Below, piece after piece: positions 1 to 8,841 of a stretch of 51,722 bases of DNA. Position 1 is the stretch's first letter. Each line of letters begins with the position of its first letter. The stretch covers positions 111,440-163,161 of the forward strand of contig NZ_KQ956850.1 of the NCBI RefSeq assembly GCF_001546485.1, given 5' to 3'. The position numbers and the translations under genes were made by a program. A model generated the notes under the pieces. It saw only the letters and a list, made by a program, of their open reading frames with translations. It was not told where the DNA came from and did no database searches. This DNA is from Gardnerella vaginalis. Its GTDB lineage: Bacteria; Actinomycetota; Actinomycetes; Actinomycetales; Bifidobacteriaceae.

Positions 1-3000
1 TCTAAACTTGGTACTGAAGCTGAGTTTAAGAACATGATTACTACTTGCAAGGCAAAAGGTGTGGGAATTATTGCAGATGCTGTAATTAATCACACAACAG
101 GAGCTGATAATAAGGATAAAATCGGTGTTGGTGGAAGCAAATATGATGCGACTGCGCAGACTTTTGAAGACGCTGGATACACTAAGGATGATTTCCATCA
201 GAGCACAGAAAACATTAAAGACTACACTAAAGCTGAGGATGTGTGGAATAACAGGCTTGTAGGCTTACTTGATTTGGATACTTCTAAGCCTCATGTTCAG
301 CAAGTTTTAGGCAAGTATTTTGCAGATTTGTTGAAACTCGGTGTTGCAGGTTTCCGTGTGGATGCTGTAAAGCATATTTCGCCAGCGGATATGAAAGCAA
401 TTAAAGCTGAAGCTGCGAAGCAAGCAAACACTACTCCTGACAAGATCTGGTGGATGCAGGAAACTATTGGCAACCCTTCAGAAGCTCAAGAAATTCAGCC
501 GGCTGCACATTTAGGCGAAGGTGAAGTCAACGAGTTTGGCTACTCTTATCAACTTAAGCAGAACTTCAAAGGTTCGCTGATGAAGGCAAGCAAGTCGCTG
601 AACAAAATTCAAGACGGCATGATTGCAAGCGATAAAGCTGCTATTTTCGTTACAAACTGGGATACTGAGCGTGGTAACAGTGTACTTACGTATAAAGATG
701 GTCGTCGTTATGCTTTAGCAAACGCGTTCATGCTTGCATGGCCATACGGTACGCCAAACGTGTATTCTGGATACAAGTTTGATACTCATGATGAGGGTGC
801 GCCTGGTGCGACTGATACTTCTGTACCGGACGCAACTTGTGGCAAGGATTCAAAGTGGCAGTGCGCTCAACGTTGGACATCAATCCGCGGCATGGTTGGA
901 TTCTACAATGCTGTTCAAGGTGCGAAAGTTACCGATTGGCAGGATGATGGCGACAACAACATTGCATTTAGTCGCGAAAAGAAGGGCTTCTTAGCGATCA
1001 ACAATTCACTTGATGCAAAAGAAGTTTCTTATAAGACTGATTTGCCTGATGGCGAGTATTGCAATGTGTATGCTGCGGGAGACTGCTCTAAGACTGTTAA
1101 AGTTGAAAAAGGCGAAGTTAAAACCAAGATTGGCGCTCGCGAAGCAGTAGCATTGCATGTTAATGCCACAAAAGCTGCACATCCGGCTGGTACTGCTACA
1201 GACCCATCTGATCCTCAATATGGTGAAGAGAAGCCTGATGCTTCAATGCCAGGAGACTCTACTACAACTGTTTACTTTAAGCCAGACGAAAAGTTTAAGA
1301 CTAAGAAAGTATACGTTCACTATGGCGTAGGCTCAAGCTGGACAAAAGTTCCTGGCGAAGAGATGCAGAAGGCTTGCGACGGTTGGTATAAGAAGACAAT
1401 TAAGACCAATGGCAAAGATTATGAAGCAGTGTTTAACGATGGTAAAGATTACTGGTATCACGAAGGAGATAAGGATAACTTTAAGATTCCAGCAAATACT
1501 GATTCATATGTAGTACAAGATCACAAGGGTGGTGTTGGCGCTAATCCTTGCCCAGTAAAATATGAGCCAAAGACTACTGTTCGCATCCACTACGCACAAA
1601 AAGCGGGTGATACTCGCGATATTGGCATTTGGTTGTGGGGCAAAGACAAGGATGGTAAAGATTTACCTGGAGCTTGGTATAAGTTTACTGGCACGGATAA
1701 ATTCGGCAAAGTTTTTGAAACTACAGTTGACGGTGCTTTTGAAAACAAGTCACTTTCCTTTATTACTACTACAAAAGATTGGAATAAAGACGGTGGCGAT
1801 CGTGTTATTGAAAACTGTGCAAGTGGTCTTGCTGAAGCTTGGGTAACAGGCGGAACGGGTACTACGCAGTTTACTGCTCCAGACAATCTTAAGAAGAAGC
1901 CAAAAGAATTAAAGGTAACAGTTCACTACCATAGGAATAAAGGTGATTACCAAGGCTGGAATATGTGGACTTGGGATGACGGAACCGGTGGTACTGCTCG
2001 TTACTTTACTTCGCATGACGATTATGGAAAAGTTGCAACCTTTACTGCTAAGAATGATGCTGGTATAGAAAATCCAGGATTTATAGTAAGGCATTCAACT
2101 CCTACTAATGAATGGGATGCTAAAGATTATGCGCAGAATCGTATAATTCCTAATAACATTATCAAGCTCGATAAGACTGATCCTACTAAAGGAACTGCGG
2201 AAATCTGGCTTTTGCAAGGAGATTCTAACGTATATGTAAATGCCACTATGCCACAGCTTGCAGCTCACGTGATGTCTGCTGATATTGCTGGCTTAAAGAA
2301 GTTAGCTGTAAAAGTGTCTGGTGACGTGTCTTCCTTGAAAAAATCTGATGTAACACTTTTGGATAAGAGTGAGAAGTCTCAAAAGGAAATTGAAATTGTT
2401 TCGGTTGAGACAAAAGGATCAGATGTTACCATTGTAACTAAGGATGACCTTAATATTAAACACAAGTATGAGTTGAGTATTAAGGGATTAGCTAAAGATA
2501 TTAAGCTTTCTGCTTCCTCAAAAACTGGTGCTAGCGTAATTCGTACCGATGAATTTGATAAGAAATACGCGTACAATGGCGATGATTTAGGTGCTGTGTA
2601 TTCTGCTTCTTCAACTACTTTCAAGCTTTGGGCTCCAACAGCAACTGAAGTAAAGCTGATTACTTATAAGTCGACTGCTGAAAAAGCTGAAAAAGACAAA
2701 GAAACAGCTATGAAAGCAGAAGATCATGGTGTATGGTCTGCAAAGCTTGATGGCGACAAAGCTAATACAGCTTACGCATATGAAGTTCATTTTGCTGATG
2801 GCACAGTGAATGTTTCTGCTGATCCTTATGCTAAAGCTGCAGTAGTAAACGGCGAACGTTCTGTTGTATTAGCAGATAAAGACGCTGGTAATGCTGGAAA
2901 GCGTATGCCAAAGTTTGCGCACCCAACTGACGCAACAATTGCAGAAATGGATGTTCGTGATTTCTCAATCAATCCAAACTCTGGTATTAGTGCTGCTCAT

Positions 3001-4872
3001 CGCGGTAAGTATCTTGGTGTAGTGGAAGCAGGTACGAAGACTACAGATAAGCATAATGTTTCTGGCTTTGATTATTTGAAGTCGCTTGGTGTCACTCACG
3101 TACAAATCATGCCTATGTATGATTTTGCTTCAGTGAATGAAACTGGTAACTTGGGTTATGGTCAGAAAGGTGCTCAAAACTGGGGTTATGATCCGCAAAA
3201 CTACAATGTTCCTGAGGGATCTTACTCTACGGATCCTGCCAATCCAACAGCAAGAGTTAAGGAAGCTAAGCAAATGATTGCTGGCCTTCATAAGGCTGGT
3301 TTACGTGTGATTATGGACGTGGTTTACAACCATGTTTATAGTGTACAAAATCAAGCGTTTAACAAGACTGTTCCTGGATACTACTTCCGCTATAAGGATG
3401 GTGCTCTGAATGGTAACTCTGGATGCGGAAACGATACTGCTTCTGAGCGTCAAATGATGCGCAAGTATATTTTGGATTCTGTGAAGTATTGGGCTACGCA
3501 TTACAACCTTGACGGCTTCCGATTTGATTTGATGGGCTTAATTGACCTGAAGACTATGCAGGAAGTGCGTGCCGAGCTTAATAAGATTGATCCATCAATT
3601 ATTGTGCTTGGTGAAGGCTGGGATATGAATACTATGCTTCCTAAGAGCGATAGTACTATTCAACCTAATGGTTCTAAGATTCCAGGTGTAGCGTTCTTTA
3701 ACGATTCATTCCGTGATGCTATGAAGGGTTCTGTATTTGATGCTAAGGGTACTGGCTTTGTCAATGGCAATACGAGTAAAGATACTAAGGCTTTGCTTGA
3801 GCATAATTTGCTCGGTTGCCAATTTGGCACAGGTGGTAAGACTGCAGATGGTAAGAATACAATCAAGTGCTGGAATGGTAATGCTGAAATGCACTTTGCT
3901 GATGCGGGTCAAGTAGTTCAGTATGTGGAAGCTCATGATAACTTGTCATTGTATGATAAGTTAAAGGTGTCTGCTCCTAAAGATACTGAAGCAATGCGCA
4001 TGAAGCGAGTAAAGCTTGCAAACTCCATGATTTTGCTTGCTCACGGTGTGCCATTTATTCAGCTTGGTCAGGAATTCTTGCGAACTAAGAATGGTAACGA
4101 GAATAGTTACAATGCTGGAGATAAAGACAACGCTCTTGATTGGAATCGTGCAACAGAAAAGTCTGATTCTGTAAACTATTTCAAGGGATTGTTGAAGCTC
4201 CGTAAGAGCATTGCTTCTCTTCATGATTTTGATTATGCAACAATTAATAAGAACATGAAGATGATTGCTGGCACTCCTGATGGTGTAATTGCTTATACGC
4301 TTAAAGATGCAGATAAGCAATACGTTGTAGTATTCAATGCTAATAATGCTGAAACTCAAGTAAAGATTCCGGCTGGAAAGTATGCTGCATTGGTTGCTCA
4401 TGGTGAAGTGAATAGTAAGCCACAGGCTGTGACTGTTGCTGCTGATGGAATATACAAGGTTGCTGCTCTTTCTACAGCTGTGTTGCTTAATGCAGAAAAG
4501 AAGCCGCAGCCATCTCCAGCTCCATCTCCATCTCCGGCACCGTCCCCATCTCCGGCACCGTCCCCATCTCCTCAGTCTGGTTCTACTTCAAGCTCAGATC
4601 ATCAATCCCATGCTGTGAATTCTTCAAATTCAAAGAATGGGTCTGCAAGTACGAATACAGCAACAACGCAAGAGCAGTCTTCTCGTGAAAAGTCAATTTC
4701 AGATCAGAAGTTAACTTCAAACCGACGATCCAAGACAACTCTTGCAAAGCAGGCTCGCACGTTAAGTGCAACTGGCAGTAGCATAGCGCAAGTTGTTGTT
4801 ATGTGTGGCGTACTTGTAGCTGCGGCTGTCTTATGCTTGATGCGTAATAAACATGTTAAGCATATTGCTTAA
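1..4872 (+). CDS. apuB: Amylopullulanase (GH13 alpha-amylase + type I pullulanase), 5' end outside window
   Basis: Secreted enzyme predicted to cut alpha-1,4 and alpha-1,6 bonds of starch and glycogen. The reading frame is open from base 1 (1623 codons visible), so the signal peptide lies upstream. Order seen: first GH13 domain with GVGIIADAVINHT (about nt 58), GFRVDAVKH (346), WWMQETIGN (448) and FVTNWDTERG (about 646); CBM25-like module (about 1260-1560); two CBM41-like modules (about 1570-1890 and 1905-2250); CBM48-like domain (about 2570-2870); second GH13 domain with QNWGYDPQNYN, VIMDVVYNH, GFRFDLMGLI, LGEGWDMNT and VEAHDNLS, the type I pullulanase set. A Pro-Ser linker, LSATG, one membrane helix and a basic tail close the protein, the layout of a sortase substrate. 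ApuB of Bifidobacterium breve has the same two-catalytic-domain plan; the symbol is used by that analogy. Trp replaces the usual His in region IV of the first domain (NWD for NHD). Confidence 0.93.
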   Translation, partial: SKLGTEAEFKNMITTCKAKGVGIIADAVINHTTGADNKDKIGVGGSKYDATAQTFEDAGYTKDDFHQSTENIKDYTKAEDVWNNRLVGLLDLDTSKPHVQQVLGKYFADLLKLGVAGFRVDAVKHISPADMKAIKAEAAKQANTTPDKIWWMQETIGNPSEAQEIQPAAHLGEGEVNEFGYSYQLKQNFKGSLMKASKSLNKIQDGMIASDKAAIFVTNWDTERGNSVLTYKDGRRYALANAFMLAWPYGTPNVYSGYKFDTHDEGAPGATDTSVPDATCGKDSKWQCAQRWTSIRGMVGFYNAVQGAKVTDWQDDGDNNIAFSREKKGFLAINNSLDAKEVSYKTDLPDGEYCNVYAAGDCSKTVKVEKGEVKTKIGAREAVALHVNATKAAHPAGTATDPSDPQYGEEKPDASMPGDSTTTVYFKPDEKFKTKKVYVHYGVGSSWTKVPGEEMQKACDGWYKKTIKTNGKDYEAVFNDGKDYWYHEGDKDNFKIPANTDSYVVQDHKGGVGANPCPVKYEPKTTVRIHYAQKAGDTRDIGIWLWGKDKDGKDLPGAWYKFTGTDKFGKVFETTVDGAFENKSLSFITTTKDWNKDGGDRVIENCASGLAEAWVTGGTGTTQFTAPDNLKKKPKELKVTVHYHRNKGDYQGWNMWTWDDGTGGTARYFTSHDDYGKVATFTAKNDAGIENPGFIVRHSTPTNEWDAKDYAQNRIIPNNIIKLDKTDPTKGTAEIWLLQGDSNVYVNATMPQLAAHVMSADIAGLKKLAVKVSGDVSSLKKSDVTLLDKSEKSQKEIEIVSVETKGSDVTIVTKDDLNIKHKYELSIKGLAKDIKLSASSKTGASVIRTDEFDKKYAYNGDDLGAVYSASSTTFKLWAPTATEVKLITYKSTAEKAEKDKETAMKAEDHGVWSAKLDGDKANTAYAYEVHFADGTVNVSADPYAKAAVVNGERSVVLADKDAGNAGKRMPKFAHPTDATIAEMDVRDFSINPNSGISAAHRGKYLGVVEAGTKTTDKHNVSGFDYLKSLGVTHVQIMPMYDFASVNETGNLGYGQKGAQNWGYDPQNYNVPEGSYSTDPANPTARVKEAKQMIAGLHKAGLRVIMDVVYNHVYSVQNQAFNKTVPGYYFRYKDGALNGNSGCGNDTASERQMMRKYILDSVKYWATHYNLDGFRFDLMGLIDLKTMQEVRAELNKIDPSIIVLGEGWDMNTMLPKSDSTIQPNGSKIPGVAFFNDSFRDAMKGSVFDAKGTGFVNGNTSKDTKALLEHNLLGCQFGTGGKTADGKNTIKCWNGNAEMHFADAGQVVQYVEAHDNLSLYDKLKVSAPKDTEAMRMKRVKLANSMILLAHGVPFIQLGQEFLRTKNGNENSYNAGDKDNALDWNRATEKSDSVNYFKGLLKLRKSIASLHDFDYATINKNMKMIAGTPDGVIAYTLKDADKQYVVVFNANNAETQVKIPAGKYAALVAHGEVNSKPQAVTVAADGIYKVAALSTAVLLNAEKKPQPSPAPSPSPAPSPSPAPSPSPQSGSTSSSDHQSHAVNSSNSKNGSASTNTATTQEQSSREKSISDQKLTSNRRSKTTLAKQARTLSATGSSIAQVVVMCGVLVAAAVLCLMRNKHVKHIA
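4507..4571 (+). repeat. 18-bp tandem repeat encoding Pro-Ser-Pro-Ala linker
   Basis: Two identical 18-bp units (4528-4545 and 4546-4563) plus a partial third and degenerate copies upstream encode a PSPAPS-type linker between the pullulanase domain and the C-terminal anchor. The unit is a multiple of three, so copy-number change would alter linker length without a frameshift. Confidence 0.8.
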
Positions 4873-4940
4873 TACGTGTGTTACATATTTGAGTAAGTTC
4901 TCGAATAGTAAGTTACGCTAGAAAGCATATACAATAAAAC

Positions 4941-4973
4941 GAGGGCAATAGCATCGATGATGTTATTGCCCTC
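4941..4973. terminator. 15-bp hairpin after amylopullulanase gene
   Basis: Arms 4941-4955 and 4959-4973 pair over 15 positions (one G-U) around a 3-nt loop. No long T run follows on the plus strand; the T-rich flank is on the minus-strand side. It probably ends the amylopullulanase transcript, but the tail is weak. Confidence 0.55.
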
Positions 4974-5071
4974 AACTTTGTGTTGGAAGCAAGGTATAGA
5001 ATGAACGCGTTGAGGTATGCATAGCATAGCATAGGTATTTTGCAGAGTAATAATGAGCGAAAGAAGAAATG

Positions 5072-6823
5072 ATGTATTGTACCAACTGTGGATCTCCCGT
5101 TAAAAATAACGCACGATTTTGTTCGCAATGTGGAACTGCAGTTGATCATTCGACAGTAGACGGCGCAGCAGCTAACACTACTGTAGTTGACAGTGCGTCA
5201 ACAAACAATGTGCCAACTGATAGTCCAAAAATTCCAAATATTGGTATAACAACAGCTGCTGCTTATGCACCTGCAGCAACTTCCGTGCGTCAGCATATGG
5301 ATGCATCTATTTCCCCAAATACTGCTGCTGCGGCAGCAGTCACTGCCACTACCGCTGCTTACGCAACTAATTCGTGGACAGATAACAATAACAATCGCAG
5401 AAATCTTATTATAGCTATTATTGTCGTTGTTTCTTTTATTCTTTCATGCATTTTGGGATGCCTAATTTGGGACTATATTCACCCAAGTCAAATACCTTAT
5501 TCAAGATTGCGTACAGAACTCACGAAATCGCACAAATATTCAGATTATACGTTGAAAATTGTCAATTCTGATGTGTCACAATATCCACACGTGAAGTTGT
5601 ATTTTTCGTTAACCGATAGCAGTGGTAAAGCATTGGAAATTGATTCCCCAACTGCTGCTATACGTGAGAAAATTGGTGGCGGCGAGGAAGTGGAACGACT
5701 TATCCATAAGGTTGAACGCATTAAAGATAATCAAGGAGTTAATTACGAGATACTGCTTGATAAATCTGGTTCTATGGAAGATTCTATTGATACTATGAAG
5801 CGCACTATGAGTGATTTTGTGCGTAGCCTTAACTATAAAGTCGGTGATAAAGGTGAGTTAATATCTTTCGATAGTTATCTCATGTATATGGCAACGTATA
5901 CAAGTGATAAAGATCGTTTACTGAACGGCATTAATAACATGACGCCTTATGGTATGACAGCTTTATATGATGCGTTATACACTGGCGTTACTAATGCTTC
6001 AAATCATCCTGGTTTTAACTGTGTTATTGCTTTTACAGACGGACAAGATAACGAAAGTACGCATACTGCTGATGATGTTATTAGTTTAGCAAAACAAAAA
6101 GGCATTCCAGTATACTTAATTGGTACGAGTGAAGCAGATTCCAGTGTATTGCAAAATATTGCGAATGAAACAAATGGTTACTTTTGGGATATGAATTCAA
6201 TCTCTGATATGCAAGAAGTAATGAATCGCATTAAAGTCAATGAGGATAACGTATATTGCCTTGAATACGATTCTGACTCATCCACAAGTCCATATGTTGA
6301 CCGTGTAGTTTCCGCATTGCTGGCAGATTCTAAAAACTATCAATCAGGCGGTATTGGAGATGGTTTGGCGTTTAAGCCAGTAAAGAAGAAGACATATAAG
6401 AAGGGTAGCTCTCGTTTTGTTTTGCATAAAGGTGATGTGACGTGGACTGAAGCAAATAGCGCCTGTATGCAAGATGGTGGTTATTTAGTCACTCTTACTA
6501 ATAAACGTAAAGAGAACAAAGTAATCAATATGGCTAAAAAAGAAGGAGTTAAGTATGTGTGGATTGGCGGCTATACATCTCAACGCGAAAATGGTGATGT
6601 GTTTGCACACTGGGTTACTGGCGAAAAAGTAGGTTACCAAAACTGGTTACCTGGTGAGCCAAGTCGTAATGATAAAGATGGTGAACCTGAGTTCTATCTC
6701 ATGTTGTGGAGATTAAACGATGAATGGTCATGGAATGATCAGCGTGATAATCTCTTCACTACTCCTACATTGCGTAAAACATTCAGCGGTAAAACCGGCT
6801 ATGTGTGTGAAGTAAATAAATAA
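5072..6823 (+). CDS. Membrane protein with zinc ribbon, VWA domain and C-type lectin domain
   Basis: The product is about 583 residues. The N-terminus has two CxxC pairs (CTNCGSPV and CSQCGTAV), a zinc-ribbon knuckle, then about 80 Ala/Thr-rich residues and one membrane helix at about residues 111-137. A VWA domain follows (about 225-390) with the MIDAS motif DKSGSM, a downstream Thr in GMTALYDAL and FTDGQDN. The C-terminus (about 443-583) is a C-type lectin fold: WTEANSAC, YVWIGGYT, WLPGEPSRND, WSWNDQRD and a final GYVCEV. Only two Cys lie in the lectin part, fitting the conserved outer disulfide. Topology inferred: ribbon in the cytoplasm, VWA and lectin outside. The role is unknown; ligand or glycan binding at the surface is likely. 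Tandem ATGs lie at 5069 and 5072; the purine-rich stretch just upstream spaces slightly better for 5072. Confidence 0.88.
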   Translation: MYCTNCGSPVKNNARFCSQCGTAVDHSTVDGAAANTTVVDSASTNNVPTDSPKIPNIGITTAAAYAPAATSVRQHMDASISPNTAAAAAVTATTAAYATNSWTDNNNNRRNLIIAIIVVVSFILSCILGCLIWDYIHPSQIPYSRLRTELTKSHKYSDYTLKIVNSDVSQYPHVKLYFSLTDSSGKALEIDSPTAAIREKIGGGEEVERLIHKVERIKDNQGVNYEILLDKSGSMEDSIDTMKRTMSDFVRSLNYKVGDKGELISFDSYLMYMATYTSDKDRLLNGINNMTPYGMTALYDALYTGVTNASNHPGFNCVIAFTDGQDNESTHTADDVISLAKQKGIPVYLIGTSEADSSVLQNIANETNGYFWDMNSISDMQEVMNRIKVNEDNVYCLEYDSDSSTSPYVDRVVSALLADSKNYQSGGIGDGLAFKPVKKKTYKKGSSRFVLHKGDVTWTEANSACMQDGGYLVTLTNKRKENKVINMAKKEGVKYVWIGGYTSQRENGDVFAHWVTGEKVGYQNWLPGEPSRNDKDGEPEFYLMLWRLNDEWSWNDQRDNLFTTPTLRKTFSGKTGYVCEVNK

Positions 6824-6871
6824 GTAAAATACTGAAGGCAACGGTCTCTTAATATTTTAGAGGAAGATGTG

Positions 6872-8272
6872 ATGCGAAAGCAACGAACACGTAAGTTACA
6901 AAGCAAACCTCACGCAGTTAATGGACGTATACTAACTTATTGCAACGCGTCACACAGTCAACGTGTCATAAAGTTAATAGCCCGTAATCGTTTTACTACA
7001 CTTGCTGTAAGAGTTGCTGTCGTGTTACTTGTTGTGATGATATGTGTGGCTTTATTTGTTATGCGCTCGCAATTCTTCAATGATTCAGCAACGCATAACA
7101 TTTCGCATGCTCATCAATCTGTACAAAAAGTTGAAAAACCGGAATTTGTAGTTCGCAAGCATAAAAATCATGCTTGGCAAGGATTTGATCCTAACAGTGC
7201 TGCAGTGAAAAATGTGCTGTCAAAAATGTCTCTTGAAGATAAAGTTGCACAAATGTTCATGGTAAAGCCTGAAGAATTGGTAGGATCCTATAATGCTGTG
7301 ACTATTTCTGGTTCACCAATGCAGCAAGCTTTTACTACATTACCTGTTGGTGGCGTAATGTTGAGCAGGGAGAATATTCAAAATCCTGAACAAACTCAGC
7401 GTATGATTTCAGGTTTGCAAGCAATGAGTCAATCTCGTGTAGCATTGCCAGCATTAGTTTCTGTTGATGAGGAAGGCGGAACTGTTGCACGTGTAAGTTC
7501 TAATCCTGCTATGGGTGTGAAAGCTTCGCCTAATATGAGTGATATTGGAGCTACGCATAAACCGCTCAAAGCTTATAAAATTGGCAAATATATTGGAAAC
7601 TATCTTTTCCAGTTAGGTTTTAATGTTGATTTTGCTCCTGTTGCTGATGTGCTTACGAATCCGAATAACACGTTGATGCAAAAACGTGCGTTTGGTTCTC
7701 GCGCATTGACAGTAGCCAGCATGGCTAGTGCTTTTGCAGATGGTTTACAAAATTCTCACGTGTTTGCTACATATAAGCATTTTCCTGGACATGGTTCGAC
7801 TTTTGCTGATTCACATCAAGGACTGACTGTTTCAAATCAAACTCCTTTAGCATTGAGAAAAGTAGATTTGGTTCCATTTAGAGATGCTATAGCTCATGGT
7901 GTGGAATTTATTATGGTCAGTCATGTTTCGTACCCAAAAATTACGGGAGATGATACTCCTGCCAGTATGTCAGAAAAGATAGTTACTGGCATAGCGCGTA
8001 ACAAACTTGGTTACAAAGGTATTCTTATTTCCGATTCATTAGGGATGGGCGCTGTATCCCTGCGTTATACTCCTGGCAATGCTGCAATTACCGGTATTAA
8101 GGCTGGTCTTGATATATTACTTGGCTCGCCAAACTCACGCCAAGCGTATTATGCAGTTGTGAATGCTGTTCGTCAAGGTATTATTACGTCAAATCGCATT
8201 GATGAATCTGTAAAACGAATTATTGCTGTGAAATTGCAAATTGCGCATCAACAAAATTCGCATAGAAAATAG
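6872..8272 (+). CDS. GH3 beta-N-acetylhexosaminidase-like protein, membrane anchored
   Basis: Glycoside hydrolase family 3 protein of 466 residues, NagZ branch. Seen: an uncleaved-looking N-terminal membrane helix (about residues 45-68) after a long basic stretch, then the GH3 barrel with SVDEEGGTVARVS, VDFAPVADVLTNPNN, the NagZ signature KHFPGHGSTFADSHQGL, and the nucleophile segment SDSLGMGAV. In this family the Asp of SDxLxM attacks the sugar and the His-Asp loop acts as acid/base. The likely substrate is an N-acetylglucosaminide such as peptidoglycan or glycan fragments. Because of the anchor it should act outside the membrane, unlike cytoplasmic NagZ of Gram-negatives. ATG 6872 is preferred over GTG 6869 because the AGAGGA at 6859-6864 has normal spacing to it. 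It follows the VWA-lectin gene by about 50 bp and may share its transcript. Confidence 0.88.
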   Translation: MRKQRTRKLQSKPHAVNGRILTYCNASHSQRVIKLIARNRFTTLAVRVAVVLLVVMICVALFVMRSQFFNDSATHNISHAHQSVQKVEKPEFVVRKHKNHAWQGFDPNSAAVKNVLSKMSLEDKVAQMFMVKPEELVGSYNAVTISGSPMQQAFTTLPVGGVMLSRENIQNPEQTQRMISGLQAMSQSRVALPALVSVDEEGGTVARVSSNPAMGVKASPNMSDIGATHKPLKAYKIGKYIGNYLFQLGFNVDFAPVADVLTNPNNTLMQKRAFGSRALTVASMASAFADGLQNSHVFATYKHFPGHGSTFADSHQGLTVSNQTPLALRKVDLVPFRDAIAHGVEFIMVSHVSYPKITGDDTPASMSEKIVTGIARNKLGYKGILISDSLGMGAVSLRYTPGNAAITGIKAGLDILLGSPNSRQAYYAVVNAVRQGIITSNRIDESVKRIIAVKLQIAHQQNSHRK

Positions 8273-8290
8273 AATTATTCTTCTCATTTC

Positions 8291-8330
8291 ATGCGTGTCG
8301 CATAATTTTTACAATTTTTTTTTGATGCAT
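8291..8330 (+). terminator. Weak hairpin with T-rich tail after GH3 gene
   Basis: A 5-bp stem (8291-8295 with 8299-8303) is followed by two T runs. The stem is short, so this is only a candidate terminator. Confidence 0.35.
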
Positions 8331-8441
8331 AATTTCGTGCGTATTTTGTATTAACAGCATCATTTTTCTATATGCAACAAGGGTTTTGAGCATTATGTAA
8401 GCGAATTGCTTCTGCTTGTAATCCTGTACGAATGAACGTAA

Positions 8442-8471
8442 TTGACGAGTATGCGTTTGCATTTGTACATT
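8442..8471 (+). promoter_or_regulatory. Candidate sigma-70-type promoter for the Trp leader transcript
   Basis: TTGACG (8442-8447), an 18-bp spacer and TACATT (8466-8471) lie about 100 bp before the leader peptide start. The -35 is good and the -10 fair. The rest of 8273-8574 holds nothing else recognised. Confidence 0.45.
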
Positions 8472-8574
8472 TTCAGTGTTAACATCGTTGGCAACACAAA
8501 CGAATATCGAATGATTCGGTTGAGGTTTGTGCGTACACTACAGTAAGCGTCTATGAGTTAAGGAGGCAAGTATC

Positions 8575-8682
8575 ATGCGTGGTATGAACATGAACGTTGT
8601 ATCTCGTAATGCTTTTGGCGCTGCACGTATGTGGTGGTGGCAGTCTTCTCTTTGGCGTGAGTTTACTCTGAAGTTTTATTAG
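8575..8682 (+). CDS. Trp-rich leader peptide (35 aa) controlling downstream ECF transporter
   Basis: The short frame ATG 8575 to TAG 8680 has a near-ideal AGGAGG at 8561-8566 with 8-nt spacing. The peptide contains three consecutive Trp codons at 8632-8640 (MWWWQ) and a fourth Trp at 8653-8655. A strong intrinsic terminator starts 26 nt after the stop codon and an S-component transporter gene follows. Leader peptides with WWW are known before trp genes in Streptomyces and Corynebacterium, where a ribosome stalled on Trp codons prevents termination. The inference is that Trp shortage lets transcription run into the transporter genes. No trp biosynthesis gene is present in the window. Confidence 0.85.
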   Translation: MRGMNMNVVSRNAFGAARMWWWQSSLWREFTLKFY

Positions 8683-8707
8683 AAGCTGCACATGAAAAGC
8701 TTGTAGA

Positions 8708-8738
8708 AGACCTCCGGGGTAAGCCCGGAGGTCTTTTT
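8708..8738 (+). terminator. Attenuator terminator between Trp leader peptide and transporter operon
   Basis: A perfect 11-bp GC-rich stem (8708-8718 with 8724-8734), a 5-nt loop and five T residues (8734-8738). A candidate competing pair is seen: 8643-8649, just after the WWW codons, is complementary over 7 nt to 8705-8711, which overlaps the foot of the 5' arm. The full switch could not be resolved by eye. Confidence 0.85.
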
Positions 8739-8841
8739 GTATATAAGCTTTTAACTTTCAACAAATCAATATACAAATCAAAACAAAATCATTCGATAAT
8801 TTTATGCCAAATGGTATGAAACTCAAACAAGGAGAGAAATG

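Noticed and set aside
5016-5034. ATAGC pentanucleotide repeats before the VWA-lectin gene
   Set aside because: Only about three short copies, upstream of the gene; too little to claim phase variation.
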